Shown here one piece after another: positions 28,862 through 37,477 of a stretch of DNA of 64,000 nt (its first letter is position 1; each line of letters begins with the position of its first letter). The stretch covers positions 62,001-126,000 of the forward strand of contig SJBG01000003.1 of NCBI GenBank assembly GCA_004332195.1, given 5' to 3'. The translations under genes and the position numbers were made by a program. Source of the DNA: Desulfobulbaceae bacterium (lineage in GTDB: Bacteria; Desulfobacterota; Desulfobulbia; Desulfobulbales; Desulfurivibrionaceae). Below the pieces are notes generated by a model, which was not told where the DNA came from, did not search any database, and worked only from the letters and a program-made list of their open reading frames with translations.

Positions 28862-30292
28862 ATGAATGACCACTACGAAATCATTATCGTCGGAGCCGGG
28901 CTTTCCGGCCTGGCCGTCGCCCACTTTCTGGCCGATCAACAAAGTCTCCCCCTGATCCTGGAGTCCGGCACCCGATCGGGTGGGGTGATTCGTTCATTTA
29001 ACGAGGGGGGATACTTGGCTGAATGGGGACCGCACGGTTTTCTCGACAATAATTCGGCAAGCCGACAACTGTTGACCGCAACTGGTCTGGCCCGGGAAGC
29101 AATTAAGGCCCCGTTGGCTAACAATGTCCGTTTTGTCTGCAATCAAGGTCGCCTGGTGCCTCTTCCCCAAAGTCCTTTAGGTTTGCTACGCACTCCCCTG
29201 CTCTCGTTAAAAGGTAAGCTGCGATTGGCGGTCGAACCGTGCAAAAAGCCCTTGGCCGACGGCCACAGCATCGGCCAGTGGGCCGAACATCGCTTCGGCC
29301 CTGAAGTTCTACCTTTGGTGGACACGGCGGTTACCGGCACCTTCGCTGGCGACTATCAGCGTTTAAGCATCGATGTGGTAATGCCGGGGGTAAGGCGTCT
29401 GGAAAAGGAATATGGTTCCCTGCTCCGCGGTTTATGGCGAGAGCGCCGACGTAAAAAACAGGCGCAACCAGCCACGGAACAAAACGCTGGAAAAAGCCGC
29501 GAAAAAGAGCCTGAACAACCGGCGGCCGGCGGTCGGCTGCCAGCGATGACCAGCTTTCCCCAGGGCATGGAGTATTTGGTAAGCCGCCTGAGCCGGGAGC
29601 AAAATATCCGCTATCAATCTGGAGTGGAGAGTATCCGCCCTCTGGCTGAGGGCGGCTGGGAGGTGACGGGCCGGGGAGGCGTGCGCCAAGCGGAGCACCT
29701 GATTCTGGCCCTGCCGGTGAATCAGGCCTTAAGGCTGCTGTCGGCCTTCACCCCGCCGATCGCCACTATTCCCGAAGCCCGGATTGCCACAGTGGCCCTG
29801 GGGTTTCGCCGAGAGGACGCCGCCGTGCCCGCCGGCTTTGGCTATCTGGCGCCGGAGCGGGAGGGTCGCTTCACCCTGGGGGCCCTCTTTTCCTCCCAGA
29901 TGTTTCCTGCCCGCGCCCCGGCCGGACATCTTCTGCTGGAAGCCCTGGTCGGTGGCCGCCGCCATCCAGAACGACTGGAGCTGGACGACGACGCGATGGT
30001 TGCCAACATTTATCAGGATCTTCGCCGCTTGCTGCCGCTCAAGGCCCCCCCGGTCTTCGTCCGGGTGCTGCGCGGCGCCGGTGGCATCCCTCAACTGGAA
30101 GCGGATCACGCCAACTTGCTGTGCTGGCGCCAAACCCTGGCCCGGCAACACCCGCAATTGCACCTTACCGGCTTTGGCTGGGACGGGATTGGAATCAACG
30201 AAATGATCCAAGCCGCCCAAAGGGTTGCCGACCAAATCATGCAGGGTCAGAGTAACACAGAGCGAGCCGCCGTCCGCCCGGTTTATTTCTGA
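28862..30292 (+). CDS. hemY: Protoporphyrinogen oxidase (FAD)
   Basis: This enzyme oxidises protoporphyrinogen IX to protoporphyrin IX late in haem synthesis. It has 476 residues with the FAD dinucleotide motif IIVGAGLSGLAVAHFLA at the N-terminus, EWGPHGFLDN, VDTAVTGTFAGDY and the C-terminal GFGWDGIGINEMIQAAQRVA. A charged insertion (about residues 193-224, RRRKKQAQPATEQ ...) interrupts the middle of the enzyme. The haem pathway enzyme of this oxygen-dependent family is also found in anaerobes, so it says little about oxygen use. Confidence 0.92.
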   Translation: MNDHYEIIIVGAGLSGLAVAHFLADQQSLPLILESGTRSGGVIRSFNEGGYLAEWGPHGFLDNNSASRQLLTATGLAREAIKAPLANNVRFVCNQGRLVPLPQSPLGLLRTPLLSLKGKLRLAVEPCKKPLADGHSIGQWAEHRFGPEVLPLVDTAVTGTFAGDYQRLSIDVVMPGVRRLEKEYGSLLRGLWRERRRKKQAQPATEQNAGKSREKEPEQPAAGGRLPAMTSFPQGMEYLVSRLSREQNIRYQSGVESIRPLAEGGWEVTGRGGVRQAEHLILALPVNQALRLLSAFTPPIATIPEARIATVALGFRREDAAVPAGFGYLAPEREGRFTLGALFSSQMFPARAPAGHLLLEALVGGRRHPERLELDDDAMVANIYQDLRRLLPLKAPPVFVRVLRGAGGIPQLEADHANLLCWRQTLARQHPQLHLTGFGWDGIGINEMIQAAQRVADQIMQGQSNTERAAVRPVYF

Positions 30293-30359
30293 CCAAGTTT
30301 ACTGCTTGCTGTAAGTTGGGGTCCGGGGTCCTTCCGGCTCGACTCACTTCCGGCCAGGG

Positions 30360-31736
30360 TTATTGCTGGCGCTGGCGCAAACGCTTGGTCAGGAGATCAA
30401 CCTGACCGCGAACACTGCCACTGCGGGCCACCGCTTCGGTGACCACGCGAATGGAATGAATCACCGTGGAGTGATCACGGTTGAAGGCCCTACCAATGGC
30501 AGCTAAGGCTTCATCGGTGAGTTTGCGGGTCAGATACATCGAAACCTGACGGGGGAAAGCCACCTCTTTCTTGCGTGACTTTGATTGTAGATCTTCCACC
30601 TTGACCTGAAACTGCGCGGCCACAAAATCACGGATGACCTCAGGGGAAAGACCGAGGGCCTCATGACCGATCACTGTGGCCACCACCTCCCGGATCATGG
30701 CCATGGTCGGCGGGTTCTTTTGTAGGCTGGCTTTGGCTTTGATCATGACGATGGCGCTTTCCACTCGCCGAATGTCCCCCCGAATTTTTTCCGCCAGATA
30801 TCCCACCATCTCCTCATCTAAGGTCAGATGATGATAGGCCGCCTTACGCCGGACGATCAAGCCGCGGGTTTTCAGGTCGGGTGGATTGATGACCGTAACC
30901 AAGCCAGCCGCCAAGCGGGAGCGTACTCCCAAATCAAGATCGGGGATTTCCTGAGGCCCCATGGAGCCGGTAAAAAGAACGCGCCGACCACTTTCCAGCA
31001 GGCAGTCCACCGCCTCGGCCAGTTCGACCTGGGTCTTGACTCGGCCCGCCAGGGTTTGAATGTCCTCCACCAGCAAGACATCACACTGGCGCTGAAACCG
31101 TTCCTTGAATTGATCCATGGTGTTGCTCTTGATGTGCCGAACCAGTTCGGCGGTGAACTGCTGGGAGGTCAGGCAACACAGCCTGGTGCTTGGGGCATGG
31201 TTGTAGAGATGGTGGGCCACCGCCTGAGCCAGGTGACTTTTGCCCAGGCCGGTGCCGGAATTAATATAAACACAGGGCTCAGTATCGGCGGTGTTGAGGG
31301 CGATAGATTGACAGGCCGTGTAGGCCAGGGCATTGGAGTCGCCAACCATGAACTCATCGAAGATGTACCGGGGGTGAAGGGTGCGAATTCGAGAGCGCTC
31401 GGCGGGCATTTGCGGCAAACACAGTTGTTCCCCCCGGGCATGTTTTGCGGGCTGCTCGACCACTGAATGTTCAACCTGATTGGGGTCAACCCGGAAATGG
31501 ACCTTAACGTTTACCCGATCCAGGCGACCCAGAATTTCTTTGATTACAGGCAGGTAGTTGTCCGCCACCCAGGAGCAGAAAAAACGATCCGGGCCAGCCA
31601 GATCAATAACTCCACCATCAGAGCCCTCGCGGTCTTCTCTCAGACAGCGCAAGGGTTCGATCCACAGATTAAAAGCGCCTTCAGGAAGCTGCTGGCGCAA
31701 AATTTTTCGCACCTCAGGCCAAATCATGCTCACCAT
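30360..31736 (-). CDS. dnaA: Chromosomal replication initiator protein DnaA
   Basis: DnaA binds origin boxes and opens the duplex. The protein has 458 residues. The N-terminal domain (IWPEVRKILRQQLPEGAFNLW) is followed by a short linker, then the AAA+ core with HPRYIFDEFMVGDSN, Walker A NSGTGLGKSHLAQAV (near residue 160) and VLLVEDIQ. The C-terminal box-binding domain holds FNRDHSTVIHSI. A GGAGGA site lies just upstream, and two adjacent ATGs (31739, 31736) are possible; I chose the second for spacing. It is not linked to dnaN, which lies 26 kb away. Confidence 0.96.
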   Translation of the reverse strand: MVSMIWPEVRKILRQQLPEGAFNLWIEPLRCLREDREGSDGGVIDLAGPDRFFCSWVADNYLPVIKEILGRLDRVNVKVHFRVDPNQVEHSVVEQPAKHARGEQLCLPQMPAERSRIRTLHPRYIFDEFMVGDSNALAYTACQSIALNTADTEPCVYINSGTGLGKSHLAQAVAHHLYNHAPSTRLCCLTSQQFTAELVRHIKSNTMDQFKERFQRQCDVLLVEDIQTLAGRVKTQVELAEAVDCLLESGRRVLFTGSMGPQEIPDLDLGVRSRLAAGLVTVINPPDLKTRGLIVRRKAAYHHLTLDEEMVGYLAEKIRGDIRRVESAIVMIKAKASLQKNPPTMAMIREVVATVIGHEALGLSPEVIRDFVAAQFQVKVEDLQSKSRKKEVAFPRQVSMYLTRKLTDEALAAIGRAFNRDHSTVIHSIRVVTEAVARSGSVRGQVDLLTKRLRQRQQ

Positions 31737-31739
31737 CAT

Positions 31740-32178
31740 TCCTCCTCTCTTTAGCTATCGGCTATCGGCTATTGGGACCATGATTACCATGATAACCGTC
31801 ATATTTATGCGATCTTTATATTCAACCAACGGATGACTGTCAAAAGCCTCGTACGACCATTTTCTCAAAAGTTTCAGATGGCTTTTCAACAGCACAAAAG
31901 AGTCGATTTTGCCCGGTCATAACTCTGAACACCAGTTAACAAGCTATAAACAGGCATCTTTTTTTTAAGCTGTTTTTTGGCTGTGTTTTCGATGGACTAG
32001 GGTCTATCAGTCGAGCAAGGTTATTATTTAATTAAATGATAAATCATCCGTTTTTCTCTCACTAGCTGTAATTATCTCCTGTTTACTCTTTTTTTCGGAA
32101 TATATCCCTTGCCTCGCTGTCGGCTTGGAAAATGATGTTGAGTGGGTTTTATTCCAAAGCTGATAGTTAAAAGTTAAA
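31740..32178. other. AT-rich spacer upstream of dnaA
   Basis: This non-coding region of about 440 bp between dnaA and element A2 is AT-rich. It includes TTATTATTTAATTAAATGAT near 32020 and a single TTTTCAACA near 31884. No repeated DnaA boxes are visible. It probably holds the dnaA promoter, but no specific -35/-10 pair stands out. Confidence 0.5.
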
Positions 32179-32308
32179 TAACTGTTCAGGGGCGCCCATC
32201 TTGCCCCATGTTGGCCTTCTCGCATAGCACAGGTTGTTTCGAAGCCCAAGTGAACCAATATGGAGCACTCCTGAGCAGTTATGGGACATGGTTAGGTCAA
32301 TTTTGTTG
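32179..32308. repeat. Palindromic MITE-like element A, copy 2
   Basis: This is a second copy of the element at 6528-6663. The left terminal repeat TAACTGTTCAGGGGCGCCCA starts at 32179, and its complement ends at 32281 (CTCCTGAGCAGTTA). The same tail GGGACATGGTTAGGTCAA continues to about 32308. The tail contains the stop codon of cmk (32297-32299), so the last codons of that gene come from the element. Confidence 0.75.
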
Positions 32309-33229
32309 GATCTTGGACAGCATGAAATCCACCACCGCTTCAGGGCTTAGCCGTGACGAATCGACAATCACTGCATCGACGGCTGGTCGCAGGGGGGCCA
32401 AAGCGCGTTGAGAATCGGCGTAGTCGCGTTTTTTGATCTGCTCAAGTATTTCCCGGTAAACAGGTTCTTCTCCCCGCAAACGCATTTGCGCGCAACGCCT
32501 TTGCGCCCGGATCTCCGGGGCGGCATCGAGGTAAAACTTGTGGGCGGCGGCAGGGAAAACCACTGTGCCCATATCGCGGCCTTCAGCCACCAAACCTCCC
32601 TGGGCCCGGACGGCGATCTCTCGCTGCAACTCGGTGAGTTTGCGTCGAATCTGAGGATAGGCGGAGATGCGCGAGGCGGCAAGCGCCATCTCCGGGCGGC
32701 GAATGACGGTGGAGACATCCTCACCATTAAGATGCACCCGAACGTCATCATCTCTCGTTGGGGTCAGTTCGATGATCAGATCCATCAAACAGGTTTCCAG
32801 CGCCTTGGAAAAGGTGAGGTCATCAGAGGTATGGTTAAGGTGGGGCTTGCAAGAACCAGTGACATCAGGGATCGAGTTGGGGTTAGGAAAGTCGGTGGCA
32901 TTGGGGATTAAGTCGGGATTGAGGGACTCGGTGGCGCCGGGGGTCTTGGCAACATCGGAGGGGCGGAGAGGACGGGAGTGATGGGGAGGAAGAGAAGGGG
33001 GGGCAGGACAGGGAAGACGGAGGACGCCAACCGGGTCAAGGGCGTCGCCGGGATCGACGGTGTTGAAATTAAGGCCCAGACGGTGGATGTGCAGCCCCAC
33101 GGCCCGATACATCGCCCCGGTATCCAGGTAGGTGAACCCCAGGCGACGGGCTAGCCTGCGACTGATCGTACTTTTACCCGCGCCGGAAGGACCGTCAATG
33201 GTAACTATGGCTATTTTTTCAGCACCCAT
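32297..33229 (-). CDS. cmk: Cytidylate kinase with large insertion
   Basis: Cmk phosphorylates CMP and dCMP using ATP. The P-loop IDGPSGAGKSTISRRLA, LDTGAMYRAV, GLVAEGRDMGTVVFP and RDYADSQRALAPL are all conserved. The protein has 310 residues where the family usually has about 220-230. The excess is a proline/asparagine-rich insertion at residues about 70-135 (LNPDLIPNATDFPNPNSIP and similar) with a repetitive DNA sequence. It overlaps hisC by 11 bp on the same strand. Its stop codon lies in element A2. Confidence 0.93.
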   Translation of the reverse strand: MGAEKIAIVTIDGPSGAGKSTISRRLARRLGFTYLDTGAMYRAVGLHIHRLGLNFNTVDPGDALDPVGVLRLPCPAPPSLPPHHSRPLRPSDVAKTPGATESLNPDLIPNATDFPNPNSIPDVTGSCKPHLNHTSDDLTFSKALETCLMDLIIELTPTRDDDVRVHLNGEDVSTVIRRPEMALAASRISAYPQIRRKLTELQREIAVRAQGGLVAEGRDMGTVVFPAAAHKFYLDAAPEIRAQRRCAQMRLRGEEPVYREILEQIKKRDYADSQRALAPLRPAVDAVIVDSSRLSPEAVVDFMLSKIQQN

Positions 33230-34325
33230 AGCCCAGTTCTTGGAGACTGTGGGTCAAAGCGCCCAAGAAGCGGTCGTTTTCCTCAGGTTTACCTGGAGTT
33301 ACCCTGATATAACCGGGATAACCGTAAGCATTCATCGCGCGGACAATCACCCCTTGGCGCAACAGGTGTTCGTACAATGTTTGCCCCTCACCTCCGATAT
33401 CGATGAGCAAGAAATTGGCCTGACTGGGAAAAGTCTGGCAGCCGAGCTCGGCCATTGCCCCCGTCAGTCTGGTCTTTTCCTGGTTGGTTATCGCTAAGCT
33501 AAGGCGGCAATGTCCCTCGTCCTCAAGGGCGGCTAAAGCCCCCATCTGGGCCGGCACGCTGACATTAAAGGGCTGGCGGACCCGCTGAAGGTGGCTGGCC
33601 AGCTCCGGATTCATCAGACCGTAACCCACCCGCAGGCCGGCTAGTCCGTAGGCTTTCGAAAAAGTACGCAGAGCCACCACCGGAGTTGGCGCATCCAGAT
33701 AGCGACGAGTATCCAGGCGAAGATCTGTTGCGACAAAATCAACGTAAGCTTCATCAACAACCACCACGACCTGCTCCGGCACCTGATCAAGAAAATTTTC
33801 AAACTGAGCAGCGTTGAAAACCGTACCGGTGGGGTTGTTGGGGTTGTCGAGAAAAATCATCCGGGTGCGTTGGTTGATTGTTGTCAGGATGGCGCCCAGA
33901 TCGTGGTGCATCGCTGTTAATGGCACCACTCGGTTGACCCCGCCCTGGGCCCTGACCACGTTTTGATAAACGAGAAAGGTGGGATATGAGGTGATCACCT
34001 CGTCGCCGGGCTCGACAAAAGCGGCGACCAGCAGGCCAATAATTTCACTGGAACCGTTGCCGAAAACCAGACACTCCGGGGCCACTGCCAACCGGACTGC
34101 CAAAGCCTGTCTCAGGTAATAGCAACTGCCATCGGGGTAGCGGTGCAGCCGGGACAAACCGGCGGTAATGGCCGCCACCGCTTTGGGGGATGGCCCCAAG
34201 GCGTTTTCGTTAGAGGCCAGTTTAATGGAACCGCTGATTCCCAGTTCCCGTTCCAACTCCTCAATGGGCTTGCCCGGCGGATAGGGTACCAGTTCAGCAA
34301 TACGGTGAGCAACCTTGATCGTCAT
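33219..34325 (-). CDS. hisC: Histidinol-phosphate aminotransferase
   Basis: This PLP enzyme transaminates imidazole-acetol phosphate in histidine synthesis. It has 368 residues: LASNENALGPSPKAV at the substrate end, NPNNPTGTVF, VDEAYVDF, and the PLP lysine in RTFSKAYGLAGLRVGYG. Length is normal. It is in an operon with cmk (11 bp overlap), while the other histidine gene of the window (hisHF) lies elsewhere at 48-50 kb. The start ATG has AAGGAA upstream. Confidence 0.95.
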   Translation of the reverse strand: MTIKVAHRIAELVPYPPGKPIEELERELGISGSIKLASNENALGPSPKAVAAITAGLSRLHRYPDGSCYYLRQALAVRLAVAPECLVFGNGSSEIIGLLVAAFVEPGDEVITSYPTFLVYQNVVRAQGGVNRVVPLTAMHHDLGAILTTINQRTRMIFLDNPNNPTGTVFNAAQFENFLDQVPEQVVVVVDEAYVDFVATDLRLDTRRYLDAPTPVVALRTFSKAYGLAGLRVGYGLMNPELASHLQRVRQPFNVSVPAQMGALAALEDEGHCRLSLAITNQEKTRLTGAMAELGCQTFPSQANFLLIDIGGEGQTLYEHLLRQGVIVRAMNAYGYPGYIRVTPGKPEENDRFLGALTHSLQELGYGC

Positions 34326-34392
34326 AAAAATTCCTTAGGGCGCACGCAGAGCGTGATTAGGCCAATTTGGTGTTCCCACCCAAATAGTTCAG

Positions 34393-34532
34393 ATTACCTT
34401 GAAAAATTAGCTATTTTGTTCGAGCTTACGGCACGTAAAAAAAATTACCGCAGGCATATGGTTGATATTCCGAGGATAATTTTTTGAGCATAACGCAGAA
34501 ATCAGGCGAAAGAGCAATTTTTCAAGGTGGCC
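34393..34532 (+). repeat. Palindromic MITE-like element B, copy 3
   Basis: This full-length copy has a slightly decayed left end (GATTACCTTGAAAAATTAGC) and an intact right end (TTTTTCAAGGTGGCC). It lies directly 3' of gatA, whose stop codon is one base from the element. A piece of family A tail (GATTAGGCCAATTTGGTG) lies just to the left at about 34355-34372. Confidence 0.88.
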
Positions 34533-34533
34533 T

Positions 34534-36006
34534 TCACTTATTTTTGGGTGAGCCCTTAAAGTCGGTCAGCCCCAGGCTTTTTTCCAGATTGGCCGCCACT
34601 CGCAACAGCAGATCTTCCCGGAAATGCCCGGCTTGCAGTTGCAAGCCGATGGGTAAGCCTCCACGGCTGAAACCACAGGGCAAGGACATTCCCGGCAACC
34701 CCGCCAGGTTGGTGGGAATGGTCAAGATATCAGTCTGATATATGCTTAAGGGGTCGCCTTTGGCCCCCAGCGGCCAGGCGAGAGTCGGAGTTACCGGCGA
34801 AACAATAACATCGCATTGGGCCAAGGCCCGGCGATAATCCTCGATAATCAGGGTTCGAATCTGGGAGGCCTTACGATAATAGGCATCATAGTAACCCGAT
34901 GACAGAGCGTAGGTGCCGATGATGATCCGGCGTTTAACCTCAGAGCCAAAACCCTGGGAACGGCTGCGACTATACATGGCTTCCAGCTCATCGGCGGCCA
35001 GATCCCGATGGCCGAAGCGCACCCCGTCATAACGGGCCAGGTTGGAACTGGCCTCGGCGGCGGCAATCACATAATAGGCGGCCACCCCGTATGCGGTACG
35101 GGGCAGGCTGATTTCACAAATTTCAGCCCCCCCCGCCACCAAACGCTCTACGGCCGCCGCCACCACCTGTTGAACTTCGGGATCCAGGCCAAGTTCAAAG
35201 TATTCCCGGGGCAGGCCCAGGCGCAAACCGGTTAACCCCTGTTGCAATCCCTGCTCGCAGGCGACAACGAAATCCGGCGTCCCCCGGCGCACCGAGGTGG
35301 AGTCCCGGGGATCGTGGCCGCAAATAACATTGAGCATCAGGGCCGCGTCCCGGACATTTTTGGTGAGTGGCCCCACCTGGTCCAGGGACGAGGCAAACGC
35401 CAACAAGCCGTAACGAGAAACCCGACCGTAGGTGGGCTTAAACCCCACCACGCCGCAATGGGAAGCGGGTTGGCGGATAGAACCACCGGTATCGGAACCT
35501 AAAGCAGCCATACACTGATCAGCGGCCACCGCCGCCGCCGAGCCGCCACTGGAGCCGCCGCAGATATAATCAAGGTTCCAGGGGTTTAGCGGCACCGCAA
35601 AAGTTGTGTTTTCGTTGGTCGAGCCCATGGCAAACTCATCCATGGTGGCCTTGCCGACGATCACCGCCCCGGCGGCCCGCAGTTTCTCCACCACCGTGGC
35701 ATCGTAGGACGGAACAAAGTTTGCCAACATTTTTGAGCCGCTGGTGGTCAGCAAGCCTTTGGTGCACAAGGCATCCTTGATGGCAATAGGAACCCCGCAC
35801 AGCGGCGGAGCCCCCCCCGCCGCCAGCCGTTGATCGGCGGCGGCCGCGGCGGCCAGCGCGCCTTCCCGATCGAGAGTGATATAGGCGTTAATCTTTTTGC
35901 CGGCCTCAATCCGGGCAAAAATCGCGGCGGTGGCCGCCGTGGATGAAATTTCGCGGTTGGCCAGAGCGGTGGCCAACTGGCCGATGGTCAACTGGTGGAT
36001 AGTCAT
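34534..36006 (-). CDS. gatA: Aspartyl/glutamyl-tRNA amidotransferase subunit A
   Basis: GatA is the amidase of the GatCAB complex, which converts Glu-tRNA-Gln and Asp-tRNA-Asn to the amides. It has 490 residues with the amidase signature GGSSGGSAAAVAADQCMAAL and GSDTGGSIRQPASHCG, holding the Ser-cisSer-Lys triad (lysine in GVPIAIKDAL). The ATG at 36006 follows the gatC stop at once. The presence of GatCAB together with tRNA-Asn implies that Asn-tRNA or Gln-tRNA is made indirectly. gatB is not in the window. Confidence 0.96.
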   Translation of the reverse strand: MTIHQLTIGQLATALANREISSTAATAAIFARIEAGKKINAYITLDREGALAAAAAADQRLAAGGAPPLCGVPIAIKDALCTKGLLTTSGSKMLANFVPSYDATVVEKLRAAGAVIVGKATMDEFAMGSTNENTTFAVPLNPWNLDYICGGSSGGSAAAVAADQCMAALGSDTGGSIRQPASHCGVVGFKPTYGRVSRYGLLAFASSLDQVGPLTKNVRDAALMLNVICGHDPRDSTSVRRGTPDFVVACEQGLQQGLTGLRLGLPREYFELGLDPEVQQVVAAAVERLVAGGAEICEISLPRTAYGVAAYYVIAAAEASSNLARYDGVRFGHRDLAADELEAMYSRSRSQGFGSEVKRRIIIGTYALSSGYYDAYYRKASQIRTLIIEDYRRALAQCDVIVSPVTPTLAWPLGAKGDPLSIYQTDILTIPTNLAGLPGMSLPCGFSRGGLPIGLQLQAGHFREDLLLRVAANLEKSLGLTDFKGSPKNK

Positions 36007-36008
36007 TA

Positions 36009-36293
36009 TCAAAGAATCCGGGGAACCACAAAGGCCTCAGCCGACGCCAGCGGCGCGTTGGCCAAGGCTTCCTGCCGGGGCAGCGAGGCCAGCACCTCAT
36101 CTTCCCGCAAGGCGTTGACCAGGGGCAAGGCGTGGTATAAGGGATCCACCCCGGTGGTGTCAATTTCCCGCAATTTATCGACGTATCGCAAAATCCGGCT
36201 CAGCTCAGTGGCAAGATCAGCGATCTCATCCGGCGCAAGCTCCAGCCGGGCCAATCGAGCGACCTTAATCACCTCTTCAGGATCAATATGCAT
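36009..36293 (-). CDS. gatC: Aspartyl/glutamyl-tRNA amidotransferase subunit C
   Basis: GatC stabilises GatA in the amidotransferase. It is a 94-residue protein with the typical start VIKVARLARLELAPDEI and the pattern LREIDTTGVDPLYH. It lies directly upstream of gatA, with its stop 2 bp before the gatA ATG. Confidence 0.94.
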   Translation of the reverse strand: MHIDPEEVIKVARLARLELAPDEIADLATELSRILRYVDKLREIDTTGVDPLYHALPLVNALREDEVLASLPRQEALANAPLASAEAFVVPRIL

Positions 36294-36424
36294 GTTAAAG
36301 TCCTTGTTCTGAAAATCTTCCCAAAGCTAACAGCTTTTACAAAATCCTCATCATAAAAAACAGGCTATAATCCTTGTATTAAACTTAAGTTTAGCATTTT
36401 CCGTTCAGGGGTTAAATAGTCAGA

Positions 36425-37477
36425 TCAACCCGGAATTGTCCAGTGTTTTTTTGCCATTTCCCGGGCATGTTCCAAGGCCCGCAGCGGGCTTGCGGCCTGA
36501 TACAGGTGTTCCCGGATTGGCTTGGCCAAGGGTTGATCGCAAGCCAACTCCCCCAGACAGGCCAGCGCCCCCCGTTCCATAATGCCCAGGTCATAGCCGC
36601 CCTCAAGGACCAGAACCAGCCGTCCGTCGCAAAGCTCGCGGGCCAGATCATTGAGAACTCCGGTCATATAGGCATAGCCGTTCTCACTGACCATCATGGT
36701 GCCCAAAGGGTCGCCACTGTAAGTGTCGAACCCGACGGAAACCAGGATTAGTTCGGGTCGGTACTGTTTGGCCAAAGGGGTGAGCAGTTCATTGAAAATC
36801 CGTGCGAAATCCTCGTCATCCTGGCCACCCGGCAGGGGAACGTTAACGGTATAGCCGGCGCCCGGCCCATTGCCGGTTTCACTCAATGCGCCAGACCCCG
36901 GGAAACAGGGGTACAGATGGCTGGAGAAAAAGAGTACCCGGTCCGTGTGATAAAAGGCATTTTGGCTGCCGTTGCCGTGATGAAGGTCCCAGTCAACGAT
37001 CAGAATCCGTTCTAACCCCCGGTTTTTCAGGGCGTGTTGGGCCCCCACGGCGATATTGTTGAAAAGACAGAACCCGCTGCTATGGTCATGCTCGGCATGA
37101 TGCCCCGGCGGTCGAATCAGGGCGAAGGCGTTGTCAATCTCACCTGTCGTCACCAGATCAACGGCCCGCACCACCGCCCCGGCAGCCAGGCAGGCTGCCT
37201 CATAAGAGCGGGCCGAGGTATAGGTGTCGGGATCGAGACATTTGCGGGAGTGCCCAGCGGTGGTGGCCACCTGTGCGATGTAGCGTCGATCGTGGTTCAG
37301 AGCCAGAGTGTCTTCAGTGGCCGCGGCAAAATCGGGGAAGAGAAACCGTTGTCGTTGTTCAGGACGGGCCAGCTCCCGATAAAGCCCGACCAAACGCTGG
37401 GGTATTTCCACGTGCCTCGGCCCTGGATCATGCGCGAGGAAGGCCTCGTGTTGCAATACCGCCGTTTTAAGTTTCAT
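36425..37477 (-). CDS. Histone deacetylase-family amidohydrolase
   Basis: This is a zinc hydrolase of the HDAC/AcuC/acetylpolyamine amidohydrolase superfamily, 350 residues. The active-site motifs are clear: RPPGHHAEHDHSSGFCLFNN (histidine pair), ILIVDWDLHHGNGSQNAFY (zinc aspartate and histidine), and a C-terminal LEGGYDLG. Bacterial members deacetylate acetyl-CoA synthetase, polyamines or other molecules; the substrate here is unknown. The start MKLKTAVLQHEAF at 37477 has an AGGAGG upstream. A longer frame into topA is rejected. It overlaps the topA stop by 11 bp, so it is probably translated from the same message. Confidence 0.9.
   Translation of the reverse strand: MKLKTAVLQHEAFLAHDPGPRHVEIPQRLVGLYRELARPEQRQRFLFPDFAAATEDTLALNHDRRYIAQVATTAGHSRKCLDPDTYTSARSYEAACLAAGAVVRAVDLVTTGEIDNAFALIRPPGHHAEHDHSSGFCLFNNIAVGAQHALKNRGLERILIVDWDLHHGNGSQNAFYHTDRVLFFSSHLYPCFPGSGALSETGNGPGAGYTVNVPLPGGQDDEDFARIFNELLTPLAKQYRPELILVSVGFDTYSGDPLGTMMVSENGYAYMTGVLNDLARELCDGRLVLVLEGGYDLGIMERGALACLGELACDQPLAKPIREHLYQAASPLRALEHAREMAKKHWTIPG

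Noticed and set aside
31740..32178. Replication origin upstream of dnaA
   Set aside because: AT-rich, but I see only one weak box-like motif and no cluster; the dnaN spacer is the better candidate.
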